8,229 bases of DNA, from assembly GCA_034437275.1 (NCBI GenBank), contig DAOTUD010000017.1, forward strand, positions 1 through 8,229, written 5' to 3'. Of the stretch, positions 6,518-8,229 are shown piece by piece. The notes under the pieces were generated by a model, which had not been told where the DNA came from, searched no databases, and saw only the letters and a program-made list of their open reading frames with translations. Position 1 is the stretch's first letter. Every line of letters begins with the position of its first letter. The stretch is from TC-15 sp034437275. GTDB lineage: Bacteria > Chloroflexota > Anaerolineae > Aggregatilineales > Aggregatilineaceae. The translations under genes and the position numbers were made by a program.

Positions 6518-7489
6518 ATGCTCTGGCCGGTCGTAGGACATGATTGGGCGGTGATGCACCTCAACCGGGCGATCCACAACCGGCGCACACGCCACGCTTA
6601 CCTGCTGACCGGCCCGGACCAGATCGGCAAAACCACGCTGGCGCGTGCCTTCGCGGCGGCGCTCAACTGCACAGGCGACAACCCGCCGTGTGGCGCGTGC
6701 CGCACCTGCCGCCTGATCCTGAAGGACGCCCACCCGGACGTGAGCATCGTCGAGGCCGACGGGAACACGCTCAAGATCGAACAGATTCGCGACCTGCAGC
6801 AGACGCTGGCGCTGCGTCCCTACGAGGCGCGCTACCGGGTCGCGATTCTGCGCCGCTTCCAGCAGGCAACCGTGCAGGCCGCCGACGCGCTGCTCAAGAC
6901 GCTGGAGGAACCCGCGCCCCACGCCGTGCTGATCCTGACCGCCGACGCCACCGACTCGCTGCGCCCGACCATCATCTCGCGCTGCCAACTGCTGCATCTG
7001 CGCCCGCTGCCGCTGGCGACGGTCGAGCAGGCGCTGCAGGCGGAGTGGGGCACCCCCGCCGAGCAGGCCGGCACCCTGGCGGCGCTGTCCGGGGGGCGCA
7101 TCGGCTGGGCGATCCGGGCCTTCGACGATCCGGAGGCGCTGGAGGAGCGCACCACCGCGCTGGACCTGCTGGAAAATGCGCTGCTTGGCTCGCGGCGCGA
7201 GCGTTTCGCGCTGGTGGAGCAGATCCCCTCGGACAAAACCGTGCTGTTCACGCTGCTGGACCTGTGGCAGGGGTACTGGCGCGATGTGCTGCTGGTCGCC
7301 AGCGGCAGCCAGACGCCGCTCACCAACGTGGATCGTGTGGACGCCATCACCGACCTGGCAAGGATCATCGGGCGCGAGGCGGCGCAAAACGCCTTGACCG
7401 CCACTCGCCGCGCGATCAGCTACCTGCACCGCAACGCCAACACGCGCCTCACCCTCGAAGTGCTGATGCTGGACTACCCCACCCCCTGA
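6518..7489 (+). CDS. holB: DNA polymerase III subunit delta' (clamp-loader ATPase-fold protein)
   Basis: Delta' is the rigid partner in the clamp-loader pentamer that opens the sliding clamp on DNA. The 323-residue protein has a Walker A motif at ~32-39 (GPDQIGKT), a zinc module with Cys51, Cys58, Cys61 and Cys64, the box ADALLKTLEEP after the Walker B region, and Ser154-Arg155-Cys156 (SRC), whose Arg is the trans-acting finger on the neighbouring subunit. A helical collar domain fills ~210-323. The Walker B segment (~108-114, VAILRRF) lacks the usual acidic residues, so ATP hydrolysis is unlikely, as in known delta' proteins. Length fits delta' (~320-340), not the longer DnaX. Start ATG 6518 has AGGAAGG 5 nt upstream and lies 18 nt after the M23 stop, so co-transcription is likely. 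DnaX-like paralogy is the main alternative. Confidence 0.92.
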   Translation: MLWPVVGHDWAVMHLNRAIHNRRTRHAYLLTGPDQIGKTTLARAFAAALNCTGDNPPCGACRTCRLILKDAHPDVSIVEADGNTLKIEQIRDLQQTLALRPYEARYRVAILRRFQQATVQAADALLKTLEEPAPHAVLILTADATDSLRPTIISRCQLLHLRPLPLATVEQALQAEWGTPAEQAGTLAALSGGRIGWAIRAFDDPEALEERTTALDLLENALLGSRRERFALVEQIPSDKTVLFTLLDLWQGYWRDVLLVASGSQTPLTNVDRVDAITDLARIIGREAAQNALTATRRAISYLHRNANTRLTLEVLMLDYPTP

Positions 7490-7515
7490 GCACAGTCGCG
7501 CCCAAACTGTGGCTC
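7488..7515 (+). terminator. Possible transcription end hairpin after holB (no T-tract)
   Basis: GAGC-ACAGT (7488-7496) pairs with ACTGT-G-GCTC (7506-7515), leaving one bulged G and a 9-nt loop. It overlaps the last bases of the holB stop codon. No T-run follows, so it is at best a weak or factor-assisted terminator, or an mRNA-stabilising hairpin. Confidence 0.3.
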
Positions 7516-7571
7516 CGCCCGCCCGCACAATTGATGGTAGAATCAGAGCAAATGATGAGTGGAGGCCCATT

Positions 7572-7770
7572 ATGCAAACCATTACTCTGAACGTGCGCAC
7601 CGATAGTGACGGTGTCGTAAAATTGGAAATTCCTACCAAAGGCGAATCGGGATATTGAAATCGTGCTGGTGATGCACCCGCTGGAAACCGAACAGTTGGA
7701 TGATGTGACGACTCTCCCCGCTAAAGCAGGCAGCTTCTCAGGCTACGCACGCCCCACCGGGCCACGTTAG
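7572..7770 (+). pseudogene. Antitoxin-like small gene disrupted by a frameshift
   Basis: A good ribosome-binding site (GGAGG, 7561-7565) precedes ATG 7572. The first frame encodes MQTITLNVRTDSDGVVKLEI followed by PT and then runs to a TGA at 7656-7658. From about 7636 a different frame continues the protein naturally as KANRDIEIVLVMHPLETEQL and on to a TAG at 7768-7770. The joined product would be about 66 residues: N-terminal beta-strands, a short turn, then ANRDIEIVLV. It resembles the small AbrB/VapB-like antitoxins whose starts read MQTI(K/T)L...DGxLxLxxP..AN(R)xIEV, common in Cyanobacteria and Chloroflexota. The shift corresponds to one extra base (or two lost) around CCTACCAAAG at 7632-7641. 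It may be a true decay event or a sequencing error. No PIN-domain toxin is recognisable downstream. Confidence 0.6.
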
Positions 7771-7971
7771 CGCCTGAAGGCTCCATCCGGGCCATACAAC
7801 GGAGGGTCTCTCTTTGGTGCGGTTGAGATTTTACGTCACCGCCTACCGGTGACAACCAGCCATCTGAAGTTGTTAAAGAGCCGCGTCCGGCAGGGTGTTG
7901 AGGCTATGATCCTGCTATCACCAGGGCCATTGGACCGTATTGAACGGGAGTATAATATGCAGTGGAGATGA
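7771..7971 (+). other. Unrecognised ORF remnant downstream of the antitoxin-like gene
   Basis: The frame used by the second half of the antitoxin-like gene stays open after its TAG up to a TGA at 7969-7971. It contains a GTG at 7849 that would give a 40-residue peptide: TTSHLKLLKSRVRQGVEAM, then ILLSPGPLDRIEREYNMQWR. It has helix-like periodicity and lower GC than the nearby intergenic DNA, which suggests once-coding sequence. I cannot assign it to a family. The position just after an antitoxin is where a toxin gene would lie, but no PIN, RelE or HEPN signature is visible. No ribosome-binding site of note precedes the GTG. Confidence 0.25.
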
Positions 7972-8112
7972 GGGCAAATCGGCACGGCGGCGCGGCACGC
8001 TCGACCTGACGCCCGGAGCGCGCCGCACAAAGCACGCGCCGTTGGGCGCTACCGCGCCCCCGCATTCCCCATCCCCGCTGAAGCAGGGAGTACCCTGCGG
8101 AGGTTTTTATGG
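7972..8112. other. Non-coding GC-rich stretch with short palindromes
   Basis: No convincing gene is seen here. Two structured bits are present. GCGGCGC (7987-7993) pairs with GCGCCGC (8020-8026), with an inner GCTC/GAGC pair (7999-8002 with 8016-8019). A short hairpin GCAGGG-AGTA-CCCTGC lies at 8083-8098, followed by GGAGGTTTTTAT. The second has some terminator character, but the T-run is 6 nt away from the stem. Confidence 0.4.
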
Positions 8113-8215
8113 TTTACCCCTCCCTAAATCCCTCCCCGTGAACGGAGAGGGACTTTGGGTCCCGGTTTGTTTCCCCCTCTCCGCGCGCGGGGAGGGGGCC
8201 AGGGGGAGGGGTAAA
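8113..8215 (+). repeat. Double-hairpin inverted-repeat element, copy B
   Basis: The 103-bp element has perfect 12-bp outer arms, TTTACCCCTCCC (8113-8124) and GGGAGGGGTAAA (8204-8215). They enclose two hairpins. Hairpin 1 (8130-8151) pairs CCCTCCCCG with CGGAGAGGG around TGAA with one mismatch. Hairpin 2 (8173-8198) is a 13-bp near-perfect palindrome, CCCCCTCTCCGCG with CGCGGGGAGGGGG, with one G-T pair. The order (outer arm, hairpin, spacer, hairpin, outer arm) is the same as in copy A at 4843-4966. The bases are related (CCCCTC/GAGGGG cores) but not identical. It is non-coding and lies near the right edge of the window. Confidence 0.75.
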
Positions 8216-8229
8216 ACTAGCATAACGCC

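Noticed and set aside
5984..7639. 551-codon minus-strand ORF antisense to the M23 and holB genes
   Set aside because: It spans two unrelated plus-strand genes with full motif sets, so its length is a codon-bias artefact of GC-rich DNA.
7930..7956. TTGGAC and TATAAT as a promoter
   Set aside because: Spacing is only 15 bp, and no gene with a start codon and ribosome-binding site follows.

Overview
The window is GC-rich bacterial DNA, most likely from a Chloroflexota (Anaerolineae-like) genome. That assignment is an inference. It rests on the high GC content, the R5P-dependent PdxS route to vitamin B6, a YRxxxxIE-type transposase, an antitoxin-like remnant of a kind I associate with Cyanobacteria and Chloroflexota, and GC-rich double-hairpin repeats. 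No 16S rRNA or other decisive marker is present.

Layout. Positions 1-788 hold the 3' part of an IS4-superfamily (IS1634-like) transposase that enters from the left edge. A small unrecognised ORF (792-1019) follows it. On the minus strand come pdxS (PLP synthase subunit) and, just upstream and in the same direction, a MocR-type regulator (GntR winged helix fused to a fold-type I aminotransferase domain). The pairing makes the regulator a good PdxR candidate that controls pdxS in response to PLP. No pdxT is seen; the DNA downstream of pdxS is IS-derived.

A self-contained tRNA-Ser(GGA) unit follows on the plus strand, with a near-consensus promoter and an intrinsic terminator. Next come an HD-domain phosphohydrolase gene (+) and a FmdB-type zinc-ribbon gene (-). 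They converge on a terminator that serves the minus strand. The 434-bp gap from 4674 to 5107 carries a double-hairpin inverted-repeat element and then a good promoter for a two-gene unit. That unit encodes a membrane-anchored LysM/M23 murein hydrolase and the DNA polymerase III delta-prime clamp-loader subunit, 18 nt apart.

The last 740 bp are accessory-type DNA: a frameshifted antitoxin-like gene, an unrecognised ORF remnant, GC-rich palindromes, and a second double-hairpin element with the same architecture as the first. I found no CRISPR array, rRNA, phage module or clearly new multi-gene system. The items most worth a second look are the tandem pdxR-pdxS arrangement ending at an IS, the paired double-hairpin repeats, the frameshifted antitoxin, and the delta-prime protein with an intact Walker A but no acidic Walker B.
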